Shown here piece after piece: positions 1 through 11,772 of a stretch of 64,000 bases of DNA. The DNA comes from Tragulus kanchil. Its lineage: Eukaryota > Chordata > Mammalia > Artiodactyla > Tragulidae. The first letter of the stretch is position 1; every line of letters starts with the position of its first letter. The notes under the pieces are model-generated. The model was not told the DNA's origin, made no database searches, and worked only from the letters and a program-made list of their open reading frames with translations. The translations under genes were made by a program, and so were the position numbers. Location of the stretch: contig JAIOJX010000027.1 in assembly GCA_022376925.1 (NCBI GenBank), forward strand, positions 15,765,471 through 15,829,470, read 5' to 3'.

Positions 1-214
1 GAAGTAGCATGAAGGCCTGTACTATCATAAGTGAAGAAAATAGCTCTAGTCATTGCTCTGTGAGAAAAGGGGATCTTCAGGGGTGCTGTGTGATGGTCGG
101 GAGGGGAGGGAAGGGGGGGATATACATATGACTAATCTGAGAACATACATATCTGTAAACAACAAAACTCTGTAAAAGTTAAAAGTAAAATAAAGGTTTA
201 AAAAAAAAATGGGC

Positions 215-660
215 AAGGGGCTTGAACAGACATTTCTGCAAAGAAATAATCACTAATCATTCTGGGAATGCAAATCAGAACCTTGCATCTATTAGGATGT
301 GTGCTGTAAACAGACAGACAAGCAGTGTTTGGCAAGGATGTGGAGAAACCAGGACCCTTGTGCACCGTTGGTGGGAGAGTGAAACCATGGAGCTGTGGTT
401 GAACGTCATTGACAGTTCATCATAAACGTTAGAAACAAAATGACCTTATCATCCAGAACTCCAGCTTCTGGATGTTATCCCAAATAACTGAGAACAGGGC
501 CCAGCACCAGCGTCTGTGTGCCTGAGTATGCTGCCCCATTCATTATTTGCAGTAGTCGAAAGACGGAAGCACCCAGGTGCCCATCCGTGGATGGCCGCAC
601 AGACAAAATGTGGCACGTGATACAATGGATTAGTATCTAGCCTTAAAAAGGAAGGAAATT
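215..660 (+). mobile_element. L1 LINE fragment, end of ORF2 (sense); copy at 1386-1831
   Basis: Mammalian L1 3' ORF2 signature in order: GCAAAGAAATAATCACTAATCATTCTGGG, CAAGGATGTGGAGAAACC, CCCTTGTGCACCGTTGGTGGG, then a TGGCACGTGATACAATGG block. It is old and frame-broken, and is repeated at 1386-1831 and in part from about 2883 by the tandem duplications. Confidence 0.75.
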
Positions 661-964
661 CTGATGTGTTACCAACGGGCCACCTTTACTGCGCCACATG
701 TTACGTCTTTTTCTGAGATTATGGCAGTAGGATGGCTGAGCCATTCACAGCACGAGGAGCACTGTGGGCTGCCTCTTGTATGAATGGAGTGTAAACTCAG
801 GGAGGCAGGAAGTACAGGGTATCTGCCAGCGGCTGTGAACACGGGTGCCACCGTGACTCAGTGTTTTCATCTCTGCATATATATCCAGGAGTGAAATTGC
901 TGAAGCTGGTTTCGTGTTTTGAGGAACAGTTCTACACAGCTGTAAAGAGAAATGCAGAAGAATC

Positions 965-1380
965 AACCCTAATGGGGTGGCTGGATCTAGAACGTATCAT
1001 CAAAAGTGAAGTCAGTCAGAAAGAGAAGGACAAATACAGTATATTAACACATATATATGGAATCTAGTAGGATGGTGATGATGGCACATTCAGTGAAGCG
1101 AGAGAAAGACAGACATGGACAGTGGTCATATGGACATTGTGGGGAAGGAACAGTGGGTGAGAGGCGTAAAGGAAGTAGCATGAAGGCCTGTACTATCATA
1201 AGTGAAGAAAATAGCTCTAGTCATTGCTCTGTGAGAAAAGGGGATCTTCAGGGGTGCTGTGTGATGGTCGGGAGGGGAGGGAAGGGGGGGATATACATAT
1301 GACTAATCTGAGAACATACATATCTGTAAACAACAAAACTCTGTAAAAGTTAAAAGTAAAATAAAGGTTTAAAAAAAAAA
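965..1380 (+). mobile_element. L1 LINE 3' end with A-rich tail (sense)
   Basis: GTGAAGTCAGTCAGAAAGAG followed by an ATATATATGGAATCTAG block is typical of a ruminant L1 3' end, and the element finishes in AATAAAGGTTTAAAAAAAAAA. The window's first ~210 bases are the other copy of its 3' part. Confidence 0.7.
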
Positions 1381-1716
1381 TGGGCAAGGGGCTTGAACAG
1401 ACATTTCTGCAAAGAAATAATCACTAATCATTCTGGGAATGCAAATCAGAACCTTGCATCTATTAGGATGTGTGCTGTAAACAGACAGACAAGCAGTGTT
1501 TGGCAAGGATGTGGAGAAACCAGGACCCTTGTGCACCGTTGGTGGGAGAGTGAAACCATGGAGCTGTGGTTGAACGTCATTGACAGTTCATCATAAACGT
1601 TAGAAACAAAATGACCTTATCATCCAGAACTCCAGCTTCTGGATGTTATCCCAAATAACTGAGAACAGGGCCCAGCACCAGCGTCTGTGTGCCTGAGTAT
1701 GCTGCCCCATTCATTA

Positions 1717-4004
1717 TTTGCAGTAGTCGAAAGACGGAAGCACCCAGGTGCCCATCCGTGGATGGCCGCACAGACAAAATGTGGCACGTGATACAATGGA
1801 TTAGTATCTAGCCTTAAAAAGGAAGGAAATTCTGATGTGTTACCAACGGGCCACCTTTACTGCGCCACATGTTACGTCTTTTTCTGAGATTATGGCAGTA
1901 GGATGGCTGAGCCATTCACAGCACGAGGAGCACTGTGGGCTGCCTCTTGTATGAATGGAGTGTAAACTCAGGGAGGCAGGAAGTACAGGGTATCTGCCAG
2001 CGGCTGTGAACACGGGTGCCACCGTGACTCAGTGTTTTCATCTCTGCATATATATCCAGGAGTGAAATTGCTGAAGCTGGTTTTCGTGTTTTGAGGAACA
2101 GTTTTCTGTAGTGGCTCCACCAGTTTGCATTCCTGTCAGCAGGGCACTGGGTGTTCCTTATTTCCACGTCGGGACCAGCGTTCATCTGTGGTCTTTTTTG
2201 GCGTGGCGTCGTGCTTGTCTCGCACGGCATTTTTGTCCGAGCCGAAAGAGCCGTCCTAGGTTATTCCTTGAGGCTCTTTTCCAGTACAGCCTTTACTGGC
2301 ATGGCAGGTACTATTTTTAATTATTATTTTCCTAGTTTCTGTTTTGTTTATGCCTTCTGGAATTCATATCATTTTGATGAAAGGGATTTTGAATCTATTT
2401 TCCTTATATTCATTCCTTTATTTTTGGTGTATTCTCAGAATATTTCTTAAATCAGCCTTTAGTTTGCTGATTTGATTTTTATGCTCTATTTAATCTCTCA
2501 CTCACTTCTTACGTTGTGGTTTTAAAGTTTGGTAATCATGTTCTTCATTTTTAAGTGTGTTTTTCTGGTCATAGATTGTTTCCCTTTTATCTGAAACATG
2601 TAGAATCACATTGAGAACAAATTAAAAAAGACTTTTTAGAAATGTTCTTTCTATATTATGTTTTTTTAGCAGGAGGACATTCAGTTAGTCTTTTTTTAGA
2701 CTTTTAAATCTTGCTGTATGTCTCATTACTTATCTCTTTACAGTGATGACTCCGTCTTTCTGCAGAATCAACAAAGAGGCTGGGAGAATGTTTCTGGATT
2801 TCTGTTGACATAGTCTTGGGAAGAAGCGAGAGGAAGACCTCTGTATTTCCCATAGTCTTACAATTTGCAGTATCAAAGAGGAAGCACCAGGTGCCCATCC
2901 GTGGATGGCCGCACAGACAAAATGTGGCACGTGATACAATGGATTAGTATCTAGCCTTAAAAAGGAAGGAAATTCTGATGTGTTACCAACGGGCCACCTT
3001 TACTGCGCCACATGTTACGTCTTTTTCTGAGATTATGGCAGTAGGATGGCTGAGCCATTCACAGCACGAGGAGCACTGTGGGCTGCCTCTTGTATGAATG
3101 GAGTGTAAACTCAGGGAGGCAGGAAGTACAGGGTATCTGCCAGCGGCTGTGAACACGGGTGCCACCGTGACTCAGTGTTTTCATCTCTGCATATATATCC
3201 AGGAGTGAAATTGCTGAAGCTGGTTTTCGTGTTTTGAGGAACAGTTTTCTGTAGTGGCTCCACCAGTTTGCATTCCTGTCAGCAGGGCACTGGGTGTTCC
3301 TTATTTCCACGTCGGGACCAGCGTTCATCTGTGGTCTTTTTTGGCGTGGCGTCGTGCTTGTCTCGCACGGCATTTTTGTCCGAGCCGAAAGAGCCGTCCT
3401 AGGTTATTCCTTGAGGCTCTTTTCCAGTACAGCCTTTACTGGCATGGCAGGTACTATTTTTAATTATTATTTTCCTAGTTTCTGTTTTGTTTATGCCTTC
3501 TGGAATTCATATCATTTTGATGAAAGGGATTTTGAATCTATTTTCCTTATATTCATTCCTTTATTTTTGGTGTATTCTCAGAATATTTCTTAAATCAGCC
3601 TTTAGTTTGCTGATTTGATTTTTATGCTCTATTTAATCTCTCACTCACTTCTTACGTTGTGGTTTTAAAGTTTGGTAATCATGTTCTTCATTTTTAAGTG
3701 TGTTTTTCTGGTCATAGATTGTTTCCCTTTTATCTGAAACATGTAGAATCACATTGAGAACAAATTAAAAAAGACTTTTTAGAAATGTTCTTTCTATATT
3801 ATGTTTTTTTAGCAGGAGGACATTCAGTTAGTCTTTTTTTAGACTTTTAAATCTTGCTGTATGTCTCATTACTTATCTCTTTACAGTGATGACTCCGTCT
3901 TTCTGCAGAATCAACAAAGAGGCTGGGAGAATGTTTCTGGATTTCTGTTGACATAGTCTTGGGAAGAAGCGAGAGGAAGACCTCTGTATTTCCCATAGTC
4001 TTAC
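1717..4004. repeat. Tandem duplication 2 (period about 1,143)
   Basis: About 1717-2863 recurs at 2865-4004. It overlaps duplication 1, so part of the sequence is present three times (about 569-930, 1740-2100, 2883-3245). The first ~35 bases of the right copy show four single-base deletions against the left copy. Confidence 0.95.
2030..2180 (-). mobile_element. L1 LINE fragment (antisense); copy at about 3173-3323
   Basis: ATATATATCCAGGAGTGAAATTGCTG, then GTAGTGGCTCCACCAG and TTGCATTCCTGTCAGCAGG, is the antisense of L1 ORF2. It lies next to the sense fragment, so two L1 remnants converge here. Confidence 0.55.
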
Positions 4005-4176
4005 CCCTTAGGGGGCGGCACGGGTGCTTGCCCGTCAGGGAGTCTTACTGATACGCTTAAGCCTTGCCTTCTGTGTCCGTGTTGCACCCGAGATGACTCA
4101 GGCCCAGGCCCTGCTCCTGGCTGGCACCACGTGCTCCTGACGTCACTATGGCGGTGCTCCCCGCGCCAGCGGCCGC
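2181..4176. other. Intron, no gene seen
   Basis: A/T-rich intronic sequence, about half of it the right copy of duplication 2. I see no exon, RNA gene or further clear repeat. 4005-4176 starts the GC-rich segment described next. Confidence 0.6.
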
Positions 4177-6480
4177 TGTCCCTGCGAGCACCACGGTGAC
4201 TCTTCTGTGGGGCAGGAGCACCTGCTGGTCTTCCTAGCATAGCCTGGGGTGAAGCTCTGCCTCCTAGCCTCTGTCCCCCGGTTCACCATGACCGCCAGCT
4301 GTCTTTTAGCCAACTCACAGTTGCAGTTACTTGCATTTCCAGGTAGAGGCGTCATCAGTGACAAGAGAGGGACCTCCGTGCTTGCTGTCCTGTGTGTCTT
4401 GTGCCCCCGGGTCTCCGCAGTGCCACCGGCCTCTGTCTCAGCCGGCTTAGCGGCCTCCGCGAGGAGCTGATGTGGGCCGTCCCTCGGCTCCGCTTGGCCT
4501 GCAGTGGGCACGGCCCGGGGAGATGGAGTGGCCTTTCCTGGGCGGGTTGGAGTGGGGGGCGGGCTGTCAGCGTGTGTCTGCCGTGGCCGGAGGCCAGCAG
4601 AGCTGGAGGAGCTGGAGATGAAGGCTGGTGATCCAGTTGCCTCGTGGCGTGGAGACTAAGGGAACGTGGATGGCCAGGGAAGTACGTGACAGGAAAACAA
4701 GGCTGGACAGGGAACGCCAGGGGTCAGCGCCAGTGTGAGATGGGCAGAGGAAGAGCAGCTGCTGGAAGAACTGGGACGGGGCTGTCTCCGTCTGAGTCCT
4801 GAGCAGACCCGGCGCCCAGAGGAGGCCGGCGTGTCAGGGCGCTGCGGTGCAGGCCGGGAGGGCGCTGCCGGCCGCTGCTGGAGAGGGCTCCGCGGAGCCG
4901 GCACGGAGCGGCGTCCCTCCGGCGTCCGTGAGAGGAGCCGGGCAGAGCGTCGCGGCTCCGCCGCTCCTGCTGACTTCATGGCAGCATTTGCAGAGGGGCT
5001 GGGAAGGACAGGGTAGGACACGGGCCCTGTCACTCACCTTGAAGATCGGTGAGGGGGCGGTGGACCGGCTCAGAGGACAGCTACACACGACTTGAAAGGA
5101 TGTGCTGTTTTATGAATGCACCCTGCGTAGTAGATAAGTGTTTCAGTCCTCCTTTTATTAATATTTTCTGTGAGAAGAATTACTTTTAATATTTAAGCTT
5201 TTTTTTCAATTTTTTAGCATAGCTCCTCTTACGACTGTTTAATCTGTTCCTAAAGAACAGCCGCTGCCGAGTGGGATGGAGCAGGTGGCTGCCCACCTGC
5301 TGAGTTCGGAAAGCTTCCCGTCTAATGCCCCCCCCTGTCCCTGCGAGCACCACGGTGACTCTTCTGTGGGGCAGGAGCACCTGCTGGTCTTCCTAGCATA
5401 GCCTGGGGTGAAGCTCTGCCTCCTAGCCTCTGTCCCCCGGTTCACCATGACCGCCAGCTGTCTTTTAGCCAACTCACAGTTGCAGTTACTTGCATTTCCA
5501 GGTAGAGGCGTCATCAGTGACAAGAGAGGGACCTCCGTGCTTGCTGTCCTGTGTGTCTTGTGCCCCCGGGTCTCCGCAGTGCCACCGGCCTCTGTCTCAG
5601 CCGGCTTAGCGGCCTCCGCGAGGAGCTGATGTGGGCCGTCCCTCGGCTCCGCTTGGCCTGCAGTGGGCACGGCCCGGGGAGATGGAGTGGCCTTTCCTGG
5701 GCGGGTTGGAGTGGGGGGCGGGCTGTCAGCGTGTGTCTGCCGTGGCCGGAGGCCAGCAGAGCTGGAGGAGCTGGAGATGAAGGCTGGTGATCCAGTTGCC
5801 TCGTGGCGTGGAGACTAAGGGAACGTGGATGGCCAGGGAAGTACGTGACAGGAAAACAAGGCTGGACAGGGAACGCCAGGGGTCAGCGCCAGTGTGAGAT
5901 GGGCAGAGGAAGAGCAGCTGCTGGAAGAACTGGGACGGGGCTGTCTCCGTCTGAGTCCTGAGCAGACCCGGCGCCCAGAGGAGGCCGGCGTGTCAGGGCG
6001 CTGCGGTGCAGGCCGGGAGGGCGCTGCCGGCCGCTCTGGAGAGGGCTCCGCGGAGCCGGCACGGAGCGGCGTCCCTCCGGCGTCCGTGAGAGGAGCCGGG
6101 CAGAGCGTCGCGGCTCCGCCGCTCCTGCTGACTTCATGGCAGCATTTGCAGAGGGGCTGGGAAGGACAGGGTAGGACACGGGCCCTGTCACTCACCTTGA
6201 AGATCGGTGAGGGGGCGGTGGACCGGCTCAGAGGACAGCTACACACGACTTGAAAGGATGTGCTGTTTTATGAATGCACCCTGCGTAGTAGATAAGTGTT
6301 TCAGTCCTCCTTTTATTAATATTTTCTGTGAGAAGAATTACTTTTAATATTTAAGCTTTTTTTTCAATTTTTTAGCATAGCTCCTCTTACGACTGTTTAA
6401 TCTGTTCCTAAAGAACAGCCGCTGCCGAGTGGGATGGAGCAGGTGGCTGCCCACCTGCTGAGTTCGGAAAGCTTCCCGTC
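4177..6480. repeat. Tandem duplication 3 (period 1,159)
   Basis: About 4177-5325 recurs at 5336-6480. The junction carries a run of C (TAATGCCCCCCCC). The copies differ slightly near 4875 versus 6034, where CCGCTGCTGGAGAGG becomes CCGCTCTGGAGAGG. Confidence 0.95.
4400..5090. other. CpG-rich intronic block; copy at about 5560-6250
   Basis: Dense CpG with motifs such as GCGGAGCCGGCACGGAGCG and CGTCGCGGCTCCGCCGC, unlike the flanking A/T-rich intron. Several overlapping ORFs on both strands arise from the base composition only. It could be a small intragenic CpG island or alternative promoter; there is no recognisable TATA box or first exon. Confidence 0.4.
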
Positions 6481-6694
6481 AGCTCAGGCACTGACTGAGG
6501 AGGTTATCCTCAAAATATTATTTCCTTTTTTTTTGCCTCTAAGTCGTGGTTTATTTTTCTTTTTTTTTTTTTTTGACATTCTTAACACGTTTTATTATAT
6601 TGGCTGGAATGCTCTAAATTCATGAAAGCTTTTGAGAAAATCTACAATTCCCAACCCCTTAAAAAAGTATGTTGAACCAGGAGAACGTGGTTTA

Positions 6695-6922
6695 TTTTTC
6701 ATCCATCTTTTATTCTTTGGCCTGTGTGGGCCTCCCATTACAGTGGCCCCTCTTACTGCAAAGCACTAGCTCTGGGCGCACGTGCTCCAGAGCACTGGCT
6801 CGTGATTGGACACACCGGTCCAGTTGTTCTGCGGCACGTGGGATCTTCCCGGGCCAGGGATCAGACTGGCGCCCCTTGCACTGCAAGGCGGACTCTTCAC
6901 CTGCTGGACCACCAGGGAAGCC
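6695..6922 (-). mobile_element. CHR-type tRNA-derived SINE
   Basis: On the minus strand the element starts GGGCTTCCCTGGTGGTCCAG, has a tRNA B-box-like segment, and ends in the TGGATGAAAAAT tail region. It lies directly upstream of a second copy of the same family. Confidence 0.75.
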
Positions 6923-6956
6923 CCTATTTTATTTCTTTTTCTTAACTCATTTTTTT

Positions 6957-7280
6957 TTTAAAGATTTATTTATTTATTTATTTTGGGCGGGGGTCGGGTT
7001 GGGGAGGGAGGACAGCAGGGGGGCCACGTCTATCGGTCTTTCATTTCTCTATTTTCATCCGTCTTTGTTCTTTGGCTCCTGCGGGCCTCCCATCGTGGTG
7101 GCATCTGTTGTCGCAGAGCGCCAACTCTGGGCGCATGCGCTCCAAAGCTCCGGCTCGGTAATTGGACACATTGGTCCAGCCGCTCCGCAGCACGTGGGAT
7201 TTTCCCAGGCCAGGGATCGAACCGGCGCCCCTTGCACTGCAAGGTGGTGTCCTTACCCATTGGACCACCAGGGGAAGCCC
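6957..7280 (-). mobile_element. CHR-type SINE, full length with target-site duplication
   Basis: A complete element on the minus strand with a GC-rich 3' segment and a (TAAA)n tail. A perfect 16-base target duplication, TTCTTAACTCATTTTT, is at 6939-6954 and 7281-7296. The intact flanks indicate a fairly recent insertion. Confidence 0.85.
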
Positions 7281-7299
7281 TTCTTAACTCATTTTTAAG

Positions 7300-8309
7300 T
7301 GTTTGAATATGTGGACTATTGACAAAGGGTACAAAAAAAATCTACAGCTCTCTTTAAAACAGATTTTTCGGACATTCTAAATTACTTAGTGACTAGTCTA
7401 AGGAGTGTAGTTCTGTCCATGTTAACGACCAGCACCGCGTCTGTTTCACCTTTGCCTCTGAACTGCAGCTCTGTCTGCAGGAGCACTTGGTATGACCCAC
7501 AGCCTGAGAAGGAAATCCTGACATGGCTAGAGGTGGAGAGTCAGTGACTTCCATTCATTGAATAATGCTTAGTTTCCTGCTTGTGTCTCTTGAAGTAGCC
7601 ATTCAGAGAATAGATATTTGTAAGCATGGAACTTTCACTGAAGTAGCTGGAATAAAAATATATGGGAGACTCCAGGCTGAGGTAGAATATGGACAGTGGT
7701 GTTTCTGTCTATATTTTATCTTGGAGGAAAACCTTTTTGTTCAGATTCATCTGGAAGCTTAAGCTATTTTCCTGTTTATGCTGTGTTTATCATGTTTTAT
7801 TTGAATTAATGTGACGTATTTTGAGAAGTAGGACTTTGATTTATCTGTGGTTTCTGATATGCTTTCAGACTTGCAGCTAAATGAAAGTTTTGTTAGTTTA
7901 TGTATTGTAAGACTTCACCTTAATGTGAAACATGAGTCCAACAAAACTTGCTCACCTTCTGTAACAGTTATCTTCTCTGAGGGTAGGCTTCCAGTTTTCT
8001 CTTCCTGCTCTGAGAAGAAGGAAATCCCTGTGGTTTACTGTAGTCCCACTTGAGGATAACATTTGTTTGTGAGAAACTATGTGGCATTTAGGTGACATTT
8101 TATTCATGGTGTAGCCTAATTGAAATAAAATGTGAGATACAAGTGTTATTATTCATGTTTCTTTTCTTCTTTGCTATGGAAATATCACTGCTAATATGAA
8201 CAATCATCTCATTTCTAGAAGAGAAAAACGCAGTAGTCCTAGATTTGAATGCCCCCTTGTCTTCTGAATTCCCCCAGGTCTGATTGTGACTGGTTTGGTC
8301 TCTTCCTAG
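7300..8309. other. Intron, nothing recognised
   Basis: Single-copy A/T-rich intron leading to the exon at 8310. Short open frames (7565, 7847) show no family resemblance. Confidence 0.6.
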
Positions 8310-8400
8310 GGAACAATGCTTTGCGAAGTTCCAAAGCAGATCCCAGTCTGTGAGTCCAACCCACAGAGAAGATGGACAGACTCTTACCCCGAAGGATTAT
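8310..8400 (+). CDS. CEP112: CEP112 exon (internal; ...QSRSQSVSPTHRED...)
   Basis: The acceptor TCTTCCTAG and donor GTAAGATC bound 91 bases. The first base completes a codon begun in an upstream exon outside the window, and the remaining 90 bases encode 30 residues starting EQCFAKF and ending TLTPKDY. This serine/threonine-rich linker precedes the coiled coil. The exon ends in phase 0 and joins cleanly to the exon at 11311. It is not duplicated; the nearby ~1.1 kb duplication starts about 50 bases downstream of the donor. Another frame is also open, but only this one gives the CEP112-like peptide and the correct phase. Confidence 0.88.
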
Positions 8401-8446
8401 GTAAGATCAGATTTTACTTTTGCTTTTCTGTTTGCTGCTTATCTGA

Positions 8447-10731
8447 AAATACCTCCACACGTTTTTAGCTTCATATTGTTAAATTCCAACGATTTCTTAC
8501 AAATAGTAAACAAAGTCTGAAGGTTTGGTGGGTGTACGGATTTCAGAGAAAGCGGTATGTTGGGTGCATTGCCGTGCTCTTCCTGCCTTCTCCAAGGTTC
8601 CGAGCCGTTGTGTTCAGTAGTCTGTCATGTTCCCTGGGCACTGAAAAATAACTCTGAAAGGCTTCATTTTTTAGTTATTTTTTCCTTTTACTCTGTGCAT
8701 GTATGAAAATGACTAGCGGTCCTAAACTAAAGGAATGGGCCTGGTTTGTTAAGAAGCAGGGAGCCCTGCCTCCTGGTGAAGGGGCGCTGTTCGCATCCCG
8801 AAGTGTGAACACCTCTCTTGCAGGCGATGGCTCAGCACAGGTGTGGCCTGGACACGGAGCCAGGGACCTACGGAAAGAGAAGGACTTGGCCTGCTTACCG
8901 CTGTCCTTGCGTAACTCTGGCTTGTTTGGGGTGACAGGTCTTTGGGTGACAGGCGAGCTGTGTGTGAGGCAAGACCATTGCAGCATGTTTGCTCTGCACA
9001 CGCCTCCTTCCATTTTCTCCTGTAATGGGGAGCTCCAGTTTGGAGCTTTCGTAAATATCTTGATATAAGGAGCACACTTTTGAAATATTTGTGGGTTTAT
9101 TATCAATCATTATATTTACTCAAAATAAATAAGGGAGGTACATTTTAAAAGACATTCACACACACACACAAACATTCAAAAAATAAGGCATCAACTTTAA
9201 GGCAATAGTGAATTGTAATATAGTATAAATAATAAATCCAACATTTTGTCTAGTAGAAATTTGGGGATTCAGTAGAATATGAAGAATTTTAGTGTATTTT
9301 TCATGACTTCAGATAATTTGAATGACCATAGATAGATTTATTTGTTAGTTGTGAGGTTTTCTAAAACCATGAAAATGCTATACCAGCAAATCAAATCAAA
9401 TAAAAATTTTTGCCTGTACTATAAAATACATGTTATTATTTTATACAGATTTACCTTCCTAAGTTTTAGGGTTTTCAAATCATTGTCCATTTCTGGGCAC
9501 AGATCTTTGGCTTTCCTCAGTCAATTATAATTTTAATCTAGTTTGATAGATACGTAATATAATAAATTATATGGCAGGAAAAAGAGCATGTACCTCCACA
9601 CGTTTTTAGCTTCATATTGTTAAATTCCAACGATTTCTTACAAATAGTAAACAAAGTCTGAAGGTTTGGTGGGTGTACGGATTTCAGAGAAAGCGGTATG
9701 TTGGGTGCATTGCCGTGCTCTTCCTGCCTTCTCCAAGGTTCCGAGCCGTTGTGTTCAGTAGTCTGTCATGTTCCCTGGGCACTGAAAAATAACTCTGAAA
9801 GGCTTCATTTTTTAGTTATTTTTTCCTTTTACTCTGTGCATGTATGAAAATGACTAGCGGTCCTAAACTAAAGGAATGGGCCTGGTTTGTTAAGAAGCAG
9901 GGAGCCCTGCCTCCTGGTGAAGGGGCGCTGTTCGCATCCCGAAGTGTGAACACCTCTCTTGCAGGCGATGGCTCAGCACAGGTGTGGCCTGGACACGGAG
10001 CCAGGGACCTACGGAAAGAGAAGGACTTGGCCTGCTTACCGCTGTCCTTGCGTAACTCTGGCTTGTTTGGGGTGACAGGTCTTTGGGTGACAGGCGAGCT
10101 GTGTGTGAGGCAAGACCATTGCAGCATGTTTGCTCTGCACACGCCTCCTTCCATTTTCTCCTGTAATGGGGAGCTCCAGTTTGGAGCTTTCGTAAATATC
10201 TTGATATAAGGAGCACACTTTTGAAATATTTGTGGGTTTATTATCAATCATTATATTTACTCAAAATAAATAAGGGAGGTACATTTTAAAAGACATTCAC
10301 ACACACACACAAACATTCAAAAAGTAAGGCATCAACTTTAAGGCAATAGTGAATTGTAATATAGTATAAATAATAAATCCAACATTTTGTCTAGTAGAAA
10401 TTTGGGGATTCAGTAGAATATGAAGAATTTTAGTGTATTTTTCATGACTTCAGATAATTTGAATGACCATAGATAGATTTATTTGTTAGTTGTGAGGTTT
10501 TCTAAAACCATGAAAATGCTATACCAGCAAATCAAATCAAATAAAAATTTTTGCCTGTACTATAAAATACATGTTATTATTTTATACAGATTTACCTTCC
10601 TAAGTTTTTAGGGTTTTCAAATCATTGTCCATTTCTGGGCACAGATCTTTGGCTTTCCTCAGTCAATTATAATTTTAATCTAGTTTGATAGATACGTAAT
10701 ATAATAAATTATATGGCAGGGAAAAAAGAGC
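8447..10731. repeat. Tandem duplication 4 (period 1,141)
   Basis: About 8447-9587 recurs at 9588-10731; copies abut. Differences are single bases (AATAAGG versus AGTAAGG) and homopolymer lengths near the end of the right copy. Purely intronic, just downstream of the exon at 8310. Confidence 0.95.
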
Positions 10732-11214
10732 ATGGAACTTTAATTTTCTAAGAAAATTAAGAATTACCATGATTATGTTTTCATGATGTGAACCAAAAGC
10801 TTATTTCTCTCTATGTTCAGCGTATGAACGGGAAATAATTTAAGAACAAAGAACTTCTTGGACATCCATAGAGACTTCCCTGTTAACTAATTTTAATGAG
10901 AGTAAATCATTCATCTTTTCAAGTGTTTCCCTGCCCGTCTTTGAAGCTGCTGTGGCATACCACAGTTAAATCGTTTCGTAAGAGAACTTGAAGAGAAGAG
11001 TCTGGCTAATTTTTTGAAATACTCTTGAATTTTTTGGAGTCTGGTGGGCGTGTGAGCGCACTGCGGGGGTGTCTCGCGGCGAAGCCGCTGCGCCGAGGAC
11101 CCAGCGCCGGCTCGCTGTGGCCCCTGAGGGCAGCCGCGTCGCCAGGGCGCGCTGAGAGCTCGCGTTCCGCGCCCGGCACAGGCTGCGTCCTGGTCTCTCC
11201 CTGCCTTCTCTGAC

Positions 11215-11310
11215 CTTCCTTCCTTTCTCTTTTATTTCTTCCCTCCTTCCTTCTTTCCTCCTTCCTGTCCTTTTTTCATTCTGTTTTTCTTTTTCTCTTT
11301 TGTGTTTCAG
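11215..11310 (+). promoter_or_regulatory. Long polypyrimidine tract before the CEP112 acceptor
   Basis: About 95 bases of almost uninterrupted C/T (CCTTCC and CTTTCT repeats) ending in TTGTGTTTCAG. It would serve as the polypyrimidine tract of the exon at 11311; a copy precedes 12432. Confidence 0.6.
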
Positions 11311-11388
11311 GAAATTCATTTGAAAAAATCTACTCTTTCTTTGGATGACAGCGATATGGAAGCTCGCCTTAATAGTTGGAATCTTGGG
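11311..11388 (+). CDS. CEP112: CEP112 exon (EIHLKKSTLSLDDSD...), copy 1
   Basis: The acceptor TGTGTTTCAG follows a pyrimidine-rich tract of about 95 bases; the donor is GTAAAAATG. The 78 bases encode 26 residues, EIHLKKSTLSLDDSD through NSWNLG, phase 0 at both ends. It continues from KDY of the previous exon and joins to IENPRYL of the next. An identical copy lies 1,121 bases downstream (12432-12509). One of the two must be redundant if the usual protein is made; an extra copy would be frame-neutral. Confidence 0.9.
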
Positions 11389-11636
11389 GTAAAAATGTAT
11401 TTGTTTTATGTATGTATGTTGTTGTGGCAGAATCATACTGTGTTTGGAAAACATCTGAACTAATTTAATTCTAAACAGTGACTATTCCCACACGGGAGAC
11501 ATTTAGTACTGCGTGAGTGCTGGGAAGGCCTTGGGGACAGGAAGGAGAGGTGACAGTCCAAAGAGGCGCGGATGGCCTTGCCCTTGATGAGATAAGAGAC
11601 ACAGACCTGAAAATAATCAAGTTAAAATAGTAAATG

Positions 11637-11772
11637 AAAGCGTGCGTGTTGGTCGCCGGTCGTGTTCGACTCCGTGTGGGCTCCTCCTCCGTGGGCTTCC
11701 AGGCAGGAGGACTGGAGGGCTGGCCATGCGCTCCTCTGGGATCTTCCCACCCGGTAAGTCCTGCATGTAACC
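11637..11772 (-). mobile_element. Bov-tA SINE, degraded at a duplication edge
   Basis: The same SINE as at 12757, but missing several short blocks (for example CGGCCCGTGGCCCAGCAGG). It ends exactly at the junction of duplication 5. Confidence 0.7.

Larger units (their letters stand above)
1..2103. repeat. Tandem duplication 1 (period 1,171)
   Basis: Bases 1-933 recur at 1172-2103 with near identity. The junction is near 933, after GAGGAACAGTT, where the left copy breaks off and 934 onward begins the right copy. The left copy therefore starts about 240 bases before the window. Contents: L1 fragments. Confidence 0.95.

Noticed and set aside
6669..7298. 209-codon ORF as a gene
   Set aside because: It is a read-through of two CHR-type SINEs; similar peptides recur wherever this SINE occurs (46781, 50878, 40913 and elsewhere).
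8675..9110. Overlapping 143, 108 and 121 codon ORFs as coding
   Set aside because: Antiparallel and overlapping in intron, unchanged in the duplicate at 9816, no family similarity and no suitable splice phase.
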